Counted from the stretch's first letter, positions 48,787-57,819 are shown. The stretch is 64,000 bases of DNA from 55-13 sp964501275 (GCA_964501275.1 CAZCSP010000009.1:62001-126000); one strand, 5' to 3'. The notes: generated from the sequence alone by a model not told the origin. A program made the numbers and translations.

Positions 48787-48857
48787 CTGGATCGTTGCAT
48801 CGCGGAATCGTGGAATCGTGGGATCGAATAACGATTCCGCGATCCAACGATCCTACG
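48787..48857. repeat. Octamer word-repeat element in inverted arrangement
   Basis: 8-bp words (GGATCGTT, GCATCGCG, GAATCGTG twice, GGATCGAA) are followed by the inverse words (TTCCGCGA, TCCAACGA, TCCTACGA). The two halves are complementary. It fills the gap between convergent ribBA and the TfoX-like gene, and overlaps the stop codon of the latter. Confidence 0.75.
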
Positions 48858-49185
48858 ACTTCTTCTTCCTAATCGCCACCTCTACCGCGTTGTCGATCCA
48901 TTCTCCTAGCTTGTCTGGATTCGCCAGCACCTCGTCAGGAACCTCGTAATAAGGCATCGGGCCGCCGTTGGCGCCTTCGATCAGCCATTGGGGCATGCCG
49001 AAGGCTTGGTAGTTGGGGAAGGTGAGGTCGTCGACTTTGAAGTAGAGGCGGTCGTCGTCGATCACGGCGAAGAACGTGCCTTCGCAATAGATGCCCACGC
49101 CGCCGAACATCTTGCGATGCGTGATGGAGCGGACCTCGGCTAGCTTGGCAATGAATCTCTGAACGGCGGCTTCGGTGACGGGCAT
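48853..49185 (-). CDS. TfoX N-terminal domain protein
   Basis: A 110-residue protein matching the TfoX N-terminal domain: KMFGGVGIYCEGTFFAVIDD and a DRLYFKVDD strand. In gamma-proteobacteria TfoX governs competence, but standalone N-domain proteins have no firm function. The C-terminus ends in a Lys-rich tail (IRKKKS) whose stop codon overlaps a repeat element. It is divergent from the methyltransferase gene. Confidence 0.85.
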   Translation of the reverse strand: MPVTEAAVQRFIAKLAEVRSITHRKMFGGVGIYCEGTFFAVIDDDRLYFKVDDLTFPNYQAFGMPQWLIEGANGGPMPYYEVPDEVLANPDKLGEWIDNAVEVAIRKKKS

Positions 49186-49214
49186 CTTGGATTCCTGCTC
49201 TGATATTGGTTAGG

Positions 49215-49922
49215 ATGAACACAGTGTTCACCAAAACCGCTGATTTCTATAACGCCATCTACTCTTTCAAGGACTATCCCAAAGAGGCGCAGATGGTCCG
49301 CGACGCGATCTTGAGCCATCTGAAGTCGGGCGGCAAAGACCTGCTTGACATGGCATGTGGGACGGGCAAGCATCTGTTTGAGTTCACTCACTGGTTCAAC
49401 GTCTACGGCGTCGATCTTGATCCCGAACTCCTTCGAATCGCCTCGGGGCCGATCCAAGAGGAGCGACTTTACGAGGGGGATATGCGCACCTTCGATCTTG
49501 GGTTCCAGGTGGATGTGGTGACCTGTTTGTTCAGTTCGATTGGCTATATGAAGACGCTTTCTGATATGCGAAAGGCGATTGAGAACATGGCCCGCCAATT
49601 GAAGCGAGGCGGAGTTTTAGTGGTTGAGCCTTGGCTGTATCGGGAGCACTACCAGTCTCCGCATCTGCATATGCTGACGGTCGACCAAGAGAACCTGAAG
49701 ATCGCCCGAATCTCGCAGGGAGGTCGAAGGGGCGACGTGAGCGTGATCGACTTCCAGTATTTGATCGTGACGCCGGATGAGGTTATTCGACAGACGGAGC
49801 GCCATGAACTGGGGCTTTTCTCGCAGGCAGAGTATGAGGCGGCGATGGCGGACTGTGGGTTGGTAGTGGATTACGACCCGGTGGGACCGATGGGGCGGGG
49901 GCTGTTTGTAGGAGCGAAGTAG
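49215..49922 (+). CDS. Class I SAM-dependent methyltransferase
   Basis: A 235-residue methyltransferase. The SAM-binding motif I is LLDMACGTGKH. YGVDLDPELL and the CLFSSIGYM post-motifs complete a Methyltransf_25-like core. The C-terminal segment (LGLFSQAEYEAAMADCGLVV) is typical of small-molecule methyltransferases. The substrate is unknown. Two starts are plausible: ATG at 49215 (after GATATT, 7 nt) and GTG at 49224 (after TAGGAT, 7 nt). The latter gives the natural-looking opening FTKTADFYNAIYSF. Confidence 0.88.
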   Translation: MNTVFTKTADFYNAIYSFKDYPKEAQMVRDAILSHLKSGGKDLLDMACGTGKHLFEFTHWFNVYGVDLDPELLRIASGPIQEERLYEGDMRTFDLGFQVDVVTCLFSSIGYMKTLSDMRKAIENMARQLKRGGVLVVEPWLYREHYQSPHLHMLTVDQENLKIARISQGGRRGDVSVIDFQYLIVTPDEVIRQTERHELGLFSQAEYEAAMADCGLVVDYDPVGPMGRGLFVGAK

Positions 49923-50052
49923 CATCGGCATCCTGCCGATGCGTCGCAGGACCTTCCAGGTCCTGCATCTGGAAGCTACCAATAAGGAGGCCGCTTGCAT
50001 CAAGGAGCCACAACCTGGAAGGTCGTGGGACACATTGGCAGGATGCCAATGC
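49922..50052. repeat. Long imperfect inverted repeat with 45-nt arms
   Basis: The arms 49922-49966 and 50008-50052 match in 37 of 45 positions. Each contains smaller palindromes: GGCATCCTGCC near the outer end and ACCTTCCAGGT near the inner end. It occupies the gap before sdhA and looks like a dispersed REP-like element. Confidence 0.68.
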
Positions 50053-50088
50053 CACAGCAATGCCACCCCGGTACACTAGAGGGAAGGA

Positions 50089-52011
50089 ATGGCTGCTCAG
50101 AAAACGGTTATCGTCGTTGGGGGAGGCTTGGCGGGCCTCATGGCTGCAATGAAGCTCGCGGAAGCGGGGCATAAGGTCAAACTCTTTTCTCTCGTCCCGG
50201 TCAAGCGCTCGCACAGCGTTTGCGCCCAGGGCGGCATCAATGGGGCGGTGAACCTGCGCGGGGAGGGCGACTCGCCTTACCTCCACTTTGAAGACACCAT
50301 CACCGGGGGCGACTTCCTGAACCACCAGCCTCCGGTCATGCGCATGGCGGAGCGGGCTCCGGCCATCATCTACCTCCTCGACCGTATGGGCGTCCCCTTC
50401 AACCGCACCAACGAGGGACTCCTCAGTTTCCGGCGTTTTGGCGGCACTCTGAAGCATCGCACCGCCTACGCCGGCGCCACCACCGGGCAGCAGCTTCTGT
50501 ACGCCTTGGACGAGCAGGTTCGCCGCTGGGAGACCTCGGGGCAGGTTGAGAAGTACGAGGGCTGGGAGTTCTTGGGGATCGTGAAGGACGCCGAGGGCCG
50601 ATGCGTCGGCATCACGGCGCAGAACCTCCGCACCATGGAGATTCAGTCGTTCGGTTGCGACGCCGCCATCATTGCGACGGGCGGCAATGGCGTCATCTTT
50701 GGCAAATCCACCAACTCGATCATCAACACCGGCGCGGCGGTCTCGATCTGCTACCAGCAGGGCGTGAAGTACGGGAACCCGGAGATGGTGCAAATCCACC
50801 CGACCGCGATTCCGGGCGAAGACAAATGTCGCCTGATGTCGGAGTCGGTGCGCGGCGAGGGGGGACGGCTGTGGTCGCCCCGAGACCCGATGGATTCCCG
50901 AAGGCCGGTGGACATCCCCGAGAAGGATCGGTGGTACTTCTGTGAGGAGTTGGACCCCGTCTACGGTAACCTCCTCAGCCGCGACCTGGTCAGCTTCACC
51001 ATCTACTGCGTCTGCAAGAAGGGCGCGGGGGTCGGGGGCAGACAGCAGGTCTATCTGGACATCACCCAGCTTCATCAGAGCCGGGGCGGCCCGCACACTC
51101 GCGAGATTATCAACGACAAGTTGGAGGGCGTTCTCGAAATCTATGAGAAATTCATGCGCGAGGACCCGATCGAGACGCCGATGCGCATCTACCCGGCGGT
51201 TCACTACACGATGGGCGGCCTCTGGGTGGATTACAACCTGAACGCCGACGGAGCCTGGAACCCCGACGAGCCTCGCAATCAGATGACCAATATCCCCGGC
51301 CTTTATGCGGCGGGAGAGGCAGATTACCAGTATCACGGGGCGAACCGGCTGGGGGCAAACGCACTCTTATCCTGCCTGGTGGGAGGGGAGATTGCGGCCC
51401 AGGGCGTCTTGGCCTACATCAAGGAAGCCAAGCCCGACGAGGCGCGAGAGACGTTGCTGGCGGAAGCCCAAAAGGCGCGACAGGCCGAGTACGACGGCCT
51501 CAAGTCCAGCAATGGCGAGGAGAACCCCTACCGGCTCCATGCGGAACTGGCCGATGTCATGTGGAACAACTGCGGCATCTGGCGACTCCAAAGCGACTTA
51601 TTGAAAGCTCGTGAGAGCCTGAACGAGCTTGCCGAGCGGGCTCGAAAGTGCGACCTGGTGGACAATAGCGGCTGGGCCAACCAGGCGGTGCCGTTCACCC
51701 GAGCTCTGATCAACATGATTGAGCAGTCCAAGGCGATCGTGGGCGGGGCTATCGTTCGCGACGAGAGCCGAGGCGCCCACTTCAAGATGGACACCCCGGA
51801 TCGCGACGACACGAACTGGCTCAAGACGACGGTGGCTTCCTATTCCCCAGAGGGACCATCATTCGAGTTCGAGCCCATCGACTGCCGCTACATCGCCCCC
51901 CGCGCCCGCAAATACCGCATCAACCAGAACAAGGTGGTGAAGGAGATTCTGGGCGAGGAGGCTTTGAAGGGGGTCGGCGTGTCGGAAACGGTGCAAATTG
52001 GTGGAAACTAG
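50089..52011 (+). CDS. sdhA: Succinate dehydrogenase / fumarate reductase flavoprotein subunit
   Basis: A 640-residue FAD subunit of the Bacillus/fumarate-reductase-like SdhA type. It has the dinucleotide-binding opening VVVGGGLAGLMAAMKLAEAG, the FAD-linking His in SHSVCAQGGINGAV, and the active-site segment HPTAIPGEDKCRLMSESVRGEGG. GLYAAGEADYQYHGANRLGA and the C-terminal domain are also present. The enzyme oxidises succinate (or reduces fumarate) at the membrane with SdhB and SdhC. Neither partner is adjacent, which is unusual. A TACACT box and GGGAAGGA precede the ATG. Confidence 0.94.
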   Translation: MAAQKTVIVVGGGLAGLMAAMKLAEAGHKVKLFSLVPVKRSHSVCAQGGINGAVNLRGEGDSPYLHFEDTITGGDFLNHQPPVMRMAERAPAIIYLLDRMGVPFNRTNEGLLSFRRFGGTLKHRTAYAGATTGQQLLYALDEQVRRWETSGQVEKYEGWEFLGIVKDAEGRCVGITAQNLRTMEIQSFGCDAAIIATGGNGVIFGKSTNSIINTGAAVSICYQQGVKYGNPEMVQIHPTAIPGEDKCRLMSESVRGEGGRLWSPRDPMDSRRPVDIPEKDRWYFCEELDPVYGNLLSRDLVSFTIYCVCKKGAGVGGRQQVYLDITQLHQSRGGPHTREIINDKLEGVLEIYEKFMREDPIETPMRIYPAVHYTMGGLWVDYNLNADGAWNPDEPRNQMTNIPGLYAAGEADYQYHGANRLGANALLSCLVGGEIAAQGVLAYIKEAKPDEARETLLAEAQKARQAEYDGLKSSNGEENPYRLHAELADVMWNNCGIWRLQSDLLKARESLNELAERARKCDLVDNSGWANQAVPFTRALINMIEQSKAIVGGAIVRDESRGAHFKMDTPDRDDTNWLKTTVASYSPEGPSFEFEPIDCRYIAPRARKYRINQNKVVKEILGEEALKGVGVSETVQIGGN

Positions 52012-52016
52012 AAGAT

Positions 52017-52247
52017 ATGCAGTTTGATCGCATCACCATCGAACCGGGCAAAATGAACGGTCAGCCGTGCATCAGGGGAATGCGCTTGACGGTTCGGAGG
52101 GTTCTCCAGCTTGTCGCCCTATACCCGGATCGCTTCGAACTCCTGAGTGAATTCCCGGAGTTGGAGGATGAGGATATCCGCCAAGCCCTCGACTTTGCCG
52201 GATCTTCCCTTTCAGACGAAGTCTATGATCTTCGCCAAGCATCGTGA
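52017..52247 (+). CDS. Orphan DUF433 protein
   Basis: A 76-residue DUF433 protein (TIEPGKMNGQPCIRGMRLTV core, then a helix-turn-helix-like DRFELLSEFPELEDEDI). Such proteins usually act as antitoxins to DUF5615 PIN-like toxins, as at 30.5-31.1 kb. Here no toxin gene follows; the next gene on this strand encodes an unrelated secreted protein. It starts 5 nt after the sdhA stop. Confidence 0.82.
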   Translation: MQFDRITIEPGKMNGQPCIRGMRLTVRRVLQLVALYPDRFELLSEFPELEDEDIRQALDFAGSSLSDEVYDLRQAS

Positions 52248-52315
52248 TCTTCGCATTTGAATACGGAGATTGCAACTGCATGAACTAGATCGTTGCGCCG
52301 CCGCGTCGTTGAAGT

Positions 52316-53167
52316 ATGTCAGTCAAACCACTGATCGCCACACTTGCCTTCTTGGCCCCTATAACCATTGGCACAAGCCAAAGCAAAGGCGATCCGTTTC
52401 ACCGGTTTATCCCGGCCATTCAGGTGCTGGATCAGAAGGGAAAGCCGATTGAAGGGGCTTTCGTGCTGGAGATTCCCAAATATGGCTATAGGAGTGCGAG
52501 CCACACGGTTGGCGGCGGCTTACGTAGCGTGATGACGACAACGCCTACCGACCTCTACATCACAGACGGACGGCTTGTGGCAAAGAAGCGTATCCATTCC
52601 ATTAATGAGTTCAGCTTAGAGCCGCTGGTGGTTCGGTTGAAGAAGCCTGGCGCCATCGTAGAGGGGCGAGTGGTCGACGAGAATGGTCAACCGCTTGAGG
52701 GCGCCTTGGTGAAGTGCTTACGCAGGGAAGGCACGAGCGGGTCTTTTTGGAGTGAGGCCAAATCCGATTCGAACGGCAAGTTTGGCTTCGGCGGGCTTTG
52801 GGACGACTTCGAGTACAGCTTTGAAATTTACGCCGAAGGCTATGGCCGCATCCAAGGGATTGCCAGTCACCGCGTTCGCGAAGGTAGAAGAACCAAGATT
52901 GACACCATAGCCCTTCCGATAGCCGACAGCTTTATCGAGGGCGAGGTTATCGACGACTGGGGTCGGCTTGTACCAGATGCTCTTGTCACTCTGGTGGCGT
53001 ACCCGGAGAAATCCGCTTGGACGGATGCTCGGGGACGGTTCCGTTTCGAGGGTCTTCCGAAAGTTCCTCACATGGTGCAGGTTCAGGCAGGCGTCGCCTT
53101 TGGCAGTCAAACCATAGAAGGTGGCAAGTGGAAGCGGATCATGTTACAGAAGCGACCGACCAGGTAG
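52316..53167 (+). CDS. Secreted protein with carboxypeptidase-regulatory-like domains
   Basis: A 283-residue exported protein. A signal peptide spans about 1-22 (KPLIATLAFLAPITIGTSQ). Two or three beta-sandwich segments of the CarboxypepD_reg type follow, marked by repeats of a similar phrase (IVEGRVVDENGQPLEGALV and IEGEVIDDWGRLVPDALV). These domains are common structural modules of cell-surface proteins. No catalytic domain is present. Confidence 0.8.
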   Translation: MSVKPLIATLAFLAPITIGTSQSKGDPFHRFIPAIQVLDQKGKPIEGAFVLEIPKYGYRSASHTVGGGLRSVMTTTPTDLYITDGRLVAKKRIHSINEFSLEPLVVRLKKPGAIVEGRVVDENGQPLEGALVKCLRREGTSGSFWSEAKSDSNGKFGFGGLWDDFEYSFEIYAEGYGRIQGIASHRVREGRRTKIDTIALPIADSFIEGEVIDDWGRLVPDALVTLVAYPEKSAWTDARGRFRFEGLPKVPHMVQVQAGVAFGSQTIEGGKWKRIMLQKRPTR

Positions 53168-53261
53168 TACAAGTTCAGACGGTTCTCTCTCACTAGGAGC
53201 TTTGCCATCTGCGGTAATCTCAACCCCTGAGCCAAGGTCGGCTTCGGAAGATTTAGCCTCG

Positions 53262-55079
53262 ATGTTCACGGATGACCGCGCCCCGTTGCGCTTGATGCCT
53301 TCGCCCGTTGTGTTGCGCCCCTATCAGGCGCGGGCTTTGGCGCAACTGCTGGCTTGCCGCGATCAGGGCCTCAAACGGGTTTTGGTTGTCATGCCGACCG
53401 GGACCGGGAAGACCACTCTTTTTAGCGCCCTGATCGGTTCCCACCACCAAGGCAAAACTCAAAGGTCCCTTGTCCTCGCCCATCGTCGCGAACTCCTGGA
53501 CCAGGCCTATCGTCGCATTGGGCTTCAGAACGATCATCTGGATATTGCCATCGAGGGGGCCGGAAGATCGCTTCGGGGGGATGCGGATGTGGTGGTGGGG
53601 AGCGTCCAGTCTTTAGGTCGCCCAACTTCCACGAGGCTCGGGGACTTCGATCCTAGCTTGGTCATCATCGACGAGGCCCACCATGCCGCTGCCTCCACCT
53701 ACCAGCAGGCGATGCAGCGGTTCGGCTGCTATGAGGAGGACACGTTCACCGTCGGGGTCACCGCGACTCCCCACCGGATGGACAATCGCCAACTCCACGG
53801 CACCGACGAGGCGATCTTCCAGGACATCGCTTTCACCTACAGCTTGCGCGAGGCGATCCAGGAAGGTTGGCTGGCCGACGTTCGGGGCTACCGGGTCGCG
53901 ACGGGGATCGATCTTTCCCGAGTCCGGGTCCAGCATGGCGACTACAACGCACGGCAACTCCAGCAGGCGGTCAATACCGAAGAGCGGAACGAGGCTGCCT
54001 ATATGCACTGGGCAGAGGTCGCGAAGGATCGACGAACCATCGTCTTCTGCTCCGGCATCGAGCACGCCGAGGACGTGGCGGAGCTTTTTCGGGCAAGAGG
54101 AGTGGACTGCGAATCGGTCAACGGCTCCATGCCCACCCAACAGCGGGACGCCATCATGCAGAGGTTCGGAAGTGGGCGCACTCAGGTCCTGACGAACGTG
54201 GATATTGCGACCGAAGGCTTCGACCTACCGGAGGTCTCTTGCGTCCTGATGCTCCGCCCGACCCAAAGTTGGGCGCTCTACACCCAGATGATCGGGCGGG
54301 GGTTGAGGGTCCTGCCCAACACCATCGATGGCCTGATCGACGCCGATGCTAGGCGCGAGTCGGTCAGCCGGAGTGATAAGCCGGACTGCATCATCATCGA
54401 CATCGTAGACAATGGCGAGAAGGTAGCTATTCCCAAGGAGCCGGGCCAGGAGAAGCCCAGCCTTGCCGCCGTGGTGGGCCTGCCTACCGACTTCGACTTG
54501 GAAGGCCACAGCCTGGATGAGGCGCTCAAGAAATGGGACGATCTGCTTCCAGCGGGCCGTGCCCTCCTCTTCCGCCGACCGACGAAGTACGAAGACCTCG
54601 GTGCGACGCTGACTGCCGTTGACATCCTTGCCGAACTCTCCACCCCAGAGTCGGTTGCCCAGACCAGCCGCAACGCCTGGATGAAGGTGGGCGATGGGGT
54701 CTACCTGCTTCCCTGCGGCACTGGTTTGGACGATACGGAGCGTACCGCCAAGATCGTCTGTGACACCCTGGGGCGCTACCACCTAGAGTTGGCCGCGGAT
54801 AACCAGCCGCAAGGCCCTAGCTTCGATCTGGGTGAAGATCTGTCCCGAGTCTTTGCGATGGCGGATCGCAAGGTGCAGGAACACTGGCCTTTCAGCCGTG
54901 GCTATACGTCGGCAAGGGGGCTTTGGCGGCAGGAGCGGGTGACGGAGCGGCAGAGAAACGAGCTGAGGGAACTCGGCGTGGAAGCGAACGTCGTAGAGTT
55001 GGTGGAGACCGCCGGGCAGGCTTGGAACCTGATTGAGCTGCACCGAAGGTCAAAAATGCCGACAGCGAGCGAATCCTAG
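53262..55079 (+). CDS. Superfamily II DEAD/DEAH-box helicase
   Basis: A 605-residue SF2 helicase of the RAD25/SSL2-like type. It has motif I MPTGTGKTT, Ia LAHRRELL, motif II DEAH, motif III TAT, and motifs IV-VI in the second RecA domain (TNVDIATEGFDLPEV, QMIGRGLR). A C-terminal extension of about 200 residues has no recognised domain. It may act in repair or nucleic-acid processing; there are no nuclease neighbours. The start is uncertain. ATG at 53262 is used because the longer frame from 53121 overlaps the upstream gene; ATG at 53295 is also possible. Confidence 0.87.
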   Translation: MFTDDRAPLRLMPSPVVLRPYQARALAQLLACRDQGLKRVLVVMPTGTGKTTLFSALIGSHHQGKTQRSLVLAHRRELLDQAYRRIGLQNDHLDIAIEGAGRSLRGDADVVVGSVQSLGRPTSTRLGDFDPSLVIIDEAHHAAASTYQQAMQRFGCYEEDTFTVGVTATPHRMDNRQLHGTDEAIFQDIAFTYSLREAIQEGWLADVRGYRVATGIDLSRVRVQHGDYNARQLQQAVNTEERNEAAYMHWAEVAKDRRTIVFCSGIEHAEDVAELFRARGVDCESVNGSMPTQQRDAIMQRFGSGRTQVLTNVDIATEGFDLPEVSCVLMLRPTQSWALYTQMIGRGLRVLPNTIDGLIDADARRESVSRSDKPDCIIIDIVDNGEKVAIPKEPGQEKPSLAAVVGLPTDFDLEGHSLDEALKKWDDLLPAGRALLFRRPTKYEDLGATLTAVDILAELSTPESVAQTSRNAWMKVGDGVYLLPCGTGLDDTERTAKIVCDTLGRYHLELAADNQPQGPSFDLGEDLSRVFAMADRKVQEHWPFSRGYTSARGLWRQERVTERQRNELRELGVEANVVELVETAGQAWNLIELHRRSKMPTASES

Positions 55080-55095
55080 TAATTCTAACGTCAAC

Positions 55096-55124
55096 TTGAT
55101 TTGCCAAGAGGCTTAGACTAGACT
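55096..55124 (+). promoter_or_regulatory. Promoter TTGATT-17-TAGACT (leaderless)
   Basis: -35 TTGATT at 55096-55101, a 17-bp spacer, and -10 TAGACT at 55119-55124, which ends 6 nt before the ATG at 55131. It is one of the two best-formed promoters in the window. Confidence 0.68.
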
Positions 55125-55130
55125 GATTCT

Positions 55131-55598
55131 ATGGCACGTTTTTCAGGGGTTGTGCTCCTTCTTGCTTTGGCCGTTTGGACCATCGGCGCCCAGTTGGGTC
55201 CGGTGAAAGCTACTGCAAGGGGAGGATTCAAGTACACGGGATTCGAAGTTGAAGCCGCTGGTTCTATTTCGGGAGAGATCGACCTGGGCGTCAAGGGAAC
55301 CACCGATCTGATGATCGTTCTCAAGGACGTAGGTGGGATCACTTTTGAGGGACAGAACGAGGCGATCGTCTTTCTGAAGTCGGTCGATCGGTCGAAGCTA
55401 TCCGGGAATACGCTCTGGGTGGCAGGGAAGGGAACGTTCCAAGGCGAGGTCCGCCAGATCGAAGTCACCCTGACCGACGCGACTGCGCGGAACGAAAAGG
55501 ACGCCTTCCATGTTCGCGTGATTCGGAATGGGCGAGTTGAGTTCGAGCATTCGGCCAAGCTGGATCCCAAGGCCATCTCCATCGTGAGGGGACGATAA
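55131..55598 (+). CDS. Small secreted protein of unknown function
   Basis: A 155-residue exported protein with a signal peptide (about 1-20, GVVLLLALAVWTIGAQ). Beta-rich repeats follow, with alternating polar strands (GSISGEIDLGVKGTTDLMIVL). It starts a two-gene unit, since the next gene begins 3 nt after its stop. The pair may encode co-secreted surface proteins. No family is recognised. Confidence 0.7.
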   Translation: MARFSGVVLLLALAVWTIGAQLGPVKATARGGFKYTGFEVEAAGSISGEIDLGVKGTTDLMIVLKDVGGITFEGQNEAIVFLKSVDRSKLSGNTLWVAGKGTFQGEVRQIEVTLTDATARNEKDAFHVRVIRNGRVEFEHSAKLDPKAISIVRGR

Positions 55599-55600
55599 GT

Positions 55601-57226
55601 ATGAGAAGTGTGATCAAGTTTGCCGCCGTCACGGCGGTCCTTGCGATGTGTCTTGGCGCACACGCCCAGTACGCCCGGAACAACGTGCGCTTTCTGAGTC
55701 AGGTGCCGTTGAGCGGCTTTTCTGGTTCACCGTCTAGCGCCGCAGGCTGCGTGGGCTATGTTTCGCCAAGTGGGAAAGAGTACGCGATCATCGGCCTGCG
55801 AAATGGTACCGGCATCGTCAACATCACCAACCCAACAACTCCGGTGATCGTCGGGCATATCCCCGGCGTCACTAGCTCTTGGCGAGAGGGATGCGTGCTG
55901 GGTGAATATGCCTACATCTGTACCGAAGGCGGAGGCGGCATTCACATCATCGACTTGCGCGAAGTGGATCAGGGAGTGGTCACATTGGCGGCTACTTACA
56001 CCGGTAACGGCGTTTCGACCGGACACACCATCCAGGCGATCCCCGAAAGCAAACTGGTCCTGATCAACGGCGGCAACATGTCGGGCAATGTCCGTGGATT
56101 GCGGGCGTTGGACTGCTCCAACCCGACCGAGCCGGTCGAAGTGGGGTCTTGGACTACCAAATACGTCCACGACGCACTCTATGTGAAGCGAACCTTCGGG
56201 CCCGATGCGGGCAAGATGATCTGCTACGCATTCTGCGCGAACGGCGACGACGGTGGGATGTATCTCATCGATGTGACGACAACCCCCAACGCCCAAGGCC
56301 ACAACGTTCCGAAGATGGAGACTTTGGGGTTCATCCGCTATTTCACAGAGGCGACCAACTTCTACAGCCATAGCGGCTCGCTTTCTCCAGATGGGAAGTA
56401 CATCTTTGCCAACGACGAGCTGGATGAGGTAAACGATCTCGTTTCAGACTCCTCCACCCATATCATCAACGTGGAGGACCTGCGCAATCCCACTTACGGC
56501 GGCAAGTTTACGAATAACATCAACGCCATCGATCACAACTCGATGACCCAGGATGGTCATCTGTTCCTTTCCGCCTATAAAAGCGGCTTGCGCGTCTACA
56601 ATATGGCGAACTCGCCCACCCTCTCCGAGTCTGGTTTCTTCGACTCCTATCCCGAGGGCTCTGGCTTTCAGTTCAGCGGAGCATGGGGTACATGGGCTGG
56701 CTATCCCAGTGGGAATGTGATCATCTCGGATATCAATCGCGGCCTCTTCGTAGTCGATCCCTCCGAAGCAAAGGGGTGGGGAGCGCCGATTACCGGTGCC
56801 GTTTTTGCGGGTTTCGATCCCCCAAACCAGGCAAGCGATTTGCGCAGACAGGATGGAAACACCGTTCCCCTCCAGTTGGCCGCTAATCTGAGCCGGCAAC
56901 ACATAGAGGTTTCCCTGAGGACCGATTCCCTGGCCAAGGCGAAGATCGATGTTTCTGTCGCCGCGCGGTGTCGGAACATATCCAGTGGCGCCCTGAACGT
57001 CTATGCCAAGAACCACTCCACAGGCCAATTCGAGTTGATAGGCTCTCCCGGCATCGATACGACATACCAGGTCCTCACCTTTGCCAACCTGGATGGAGCG
57101 AAGTACATTTCGTCAGGCAACGAAATCGTGATCCAGGTCAGCAACAAGACGGGAGTTACCACGGGATCTCGAAACAACCCGCCAACCGCCGATCTGGATA
57201 TGGTCCGGGTAACGGTTCACAACTAA
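55601..57226 (+). CDS. Secreted choice-of-anchor B family protein with LVIVD-like repeats
   Basis: A 541-residue exported protein. A signal peptide covers about 1-23 (FAAVTAVLAMCLGAHAQ). The N-terminal two thirds is a beta-propeller-like array of LVIVD-type repeats (for example IGLRNGTGIVNITNPTTPV and GLRALDCSNPTEPVEV). The C-terminal portion is a separate beta-domain. The propeller region resembles choice-of-anchor B proteins, which are extracellular. Enzymatic activity is not evident. Confidence 0.82.
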   Translation: MRSVIKFAAVTAVLAMCLGAHAQYARNNVRFLSQVPLSGFSGSPSSAAGCVGYVSPSGKEYAIIGLRNGTGIVNITNPTTPVIVGHIPGVTSSWREGCVLGEYAYICTEGGGGIHIIDLREVDQGVVTLAATYTGNGVSTGHTIQAIPESKLVLINGGNMSGNVRGLRALDCSNPTEPVEVGSWTTKYVHDALYVKRTFGPDAGKMICYAFCANGDDGGMYLIDVTTTPNAQGHNVPKMETLGFIRYFTEATNFYSHSGSLSPDGKYIFANDELDEVNDLVSDSSTHIINVEDLRNPTYGGKFTNNINAIDHNSMTQDGHLFLSAYKSGLRVYNMANSPTLSESGFFDSYPEGSGFQFSGAWGTWAGYPSGNVIISDINRGLFVVDPSEAKGWGAPITGAVFAGFDPPNQASDLRRQDGNTVPLQLAANLSRQHIEVSLRTDSLAKAKIDVSVAARCRNISSGALNVYAKNHSTGQFELIGSPGIDTTYQVLTFANLDGAKYISSGNEIVIQVSNKTGVTTGSRNNPPTADLDMVRVTVHN

Positions 57227-57286
57227 GAGCATGTCAAGGTTTACCAGGCGGGGACGCTGTTCAACACATTGGCGGTGCTAGAAACA

Positions 57287-57321
57287 CAAACCGCCCGGCC
57301 CATCATGGGCCGGGCGGTTTG
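57287..57321. terminator. Perfect 17-bp hairpin, bidirectional terminator
   Basis: CAAACCGCCCGGCCCAT at 57287-57303 and its exact complement at 57305-57321 flank a single base. It lies between the end of the plus-strand secreted-protein gene and the end of the minus-strand chemotaxis operon. Each strand has A/T at the outer stem, fitting a bidirectional terminator. Confidence 0.82.
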
Positions 57322-57335
57322 CGTTCGTTGGCGAT

Positions 57336-57815
57336 CTAGGCCGCCATGCGCATTCGTTCTTGCAGGCTGACGTTGATCTCGAATGCCCCGATCTCCGGCA
57401 GGTTCATGGGAATAACCAAGGCGGGGATGTCCAAGGTGGTGACACTCACGTTGGTGCCACGAATGATCGTCGGAGGGGTGATGTCGCAGGTAAAGCCTTG
57501 GCTCATCAATAGCGCTGCGCTGTGGCCCGAGATCATGTTGCCAAGCTCCGCGATGGCGCTGGCCGCAAGCTGATCGAACGTGACGACCGGCGCGCCGATC
57601 ATCTTCGACGCGATTTTATCCGCCGTGATCATCGACATGCCGTAGATCACCAAGCCCTCGATCTGGCCGGTGATGCCGCAGACGATGTTGATCTGCTGGC
57701 TGGTAAACATCTGCGGGCGGGCGCTAAGCCCTCCTCTTTCCGGCTTGCAGTTGATCAACGTGCTGAACACGTTGACCGCGGCTTCGGCAAATGGACTGAC
57801 GTATTCTACTTTCAT
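57336..57815 (-). CDS. cheX: CheX-like chemotaxis phosphatase
   Basis: A 159-residue CheC/CheX/FliY-family protein. The helix with the phosphatase signature (Ser/Asp-x3-Glu-x2-Asn) appears as SAIAELGNMISGHSAALL. CheX-like dimerisation strands follow. It should dephosphorylate CheY-P to reset signalling. It is the last gene of the seven-gene chemotaxis operon, 4 nt after cheY. A terminator follows. Confidence 0.88.
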   Translation of the reverse strand: MKVEYVSPFAEAAVNVFSTLINCKPERGGLSARPQMFTSQQINIVCGITGQIEGLVIYGMSMITADKIASKMIGAPVVTFDQLAASAIAELGNMISGHSAALLMSQGFTCDITPPTIIRGTNVSVTTLDIPALVIPMNLPEIGAFEINVSLQERMRMAA

Positions 57816-57819
57816 GATG

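Noticed and set aside
49783..51336. Long minus-strand open frame (517 codons) opposite sdhA
   Set aside because: SdhA is unmistakable on the plus strand. The opposite frame has shadow-type composition rich in His, Arg and Leu.
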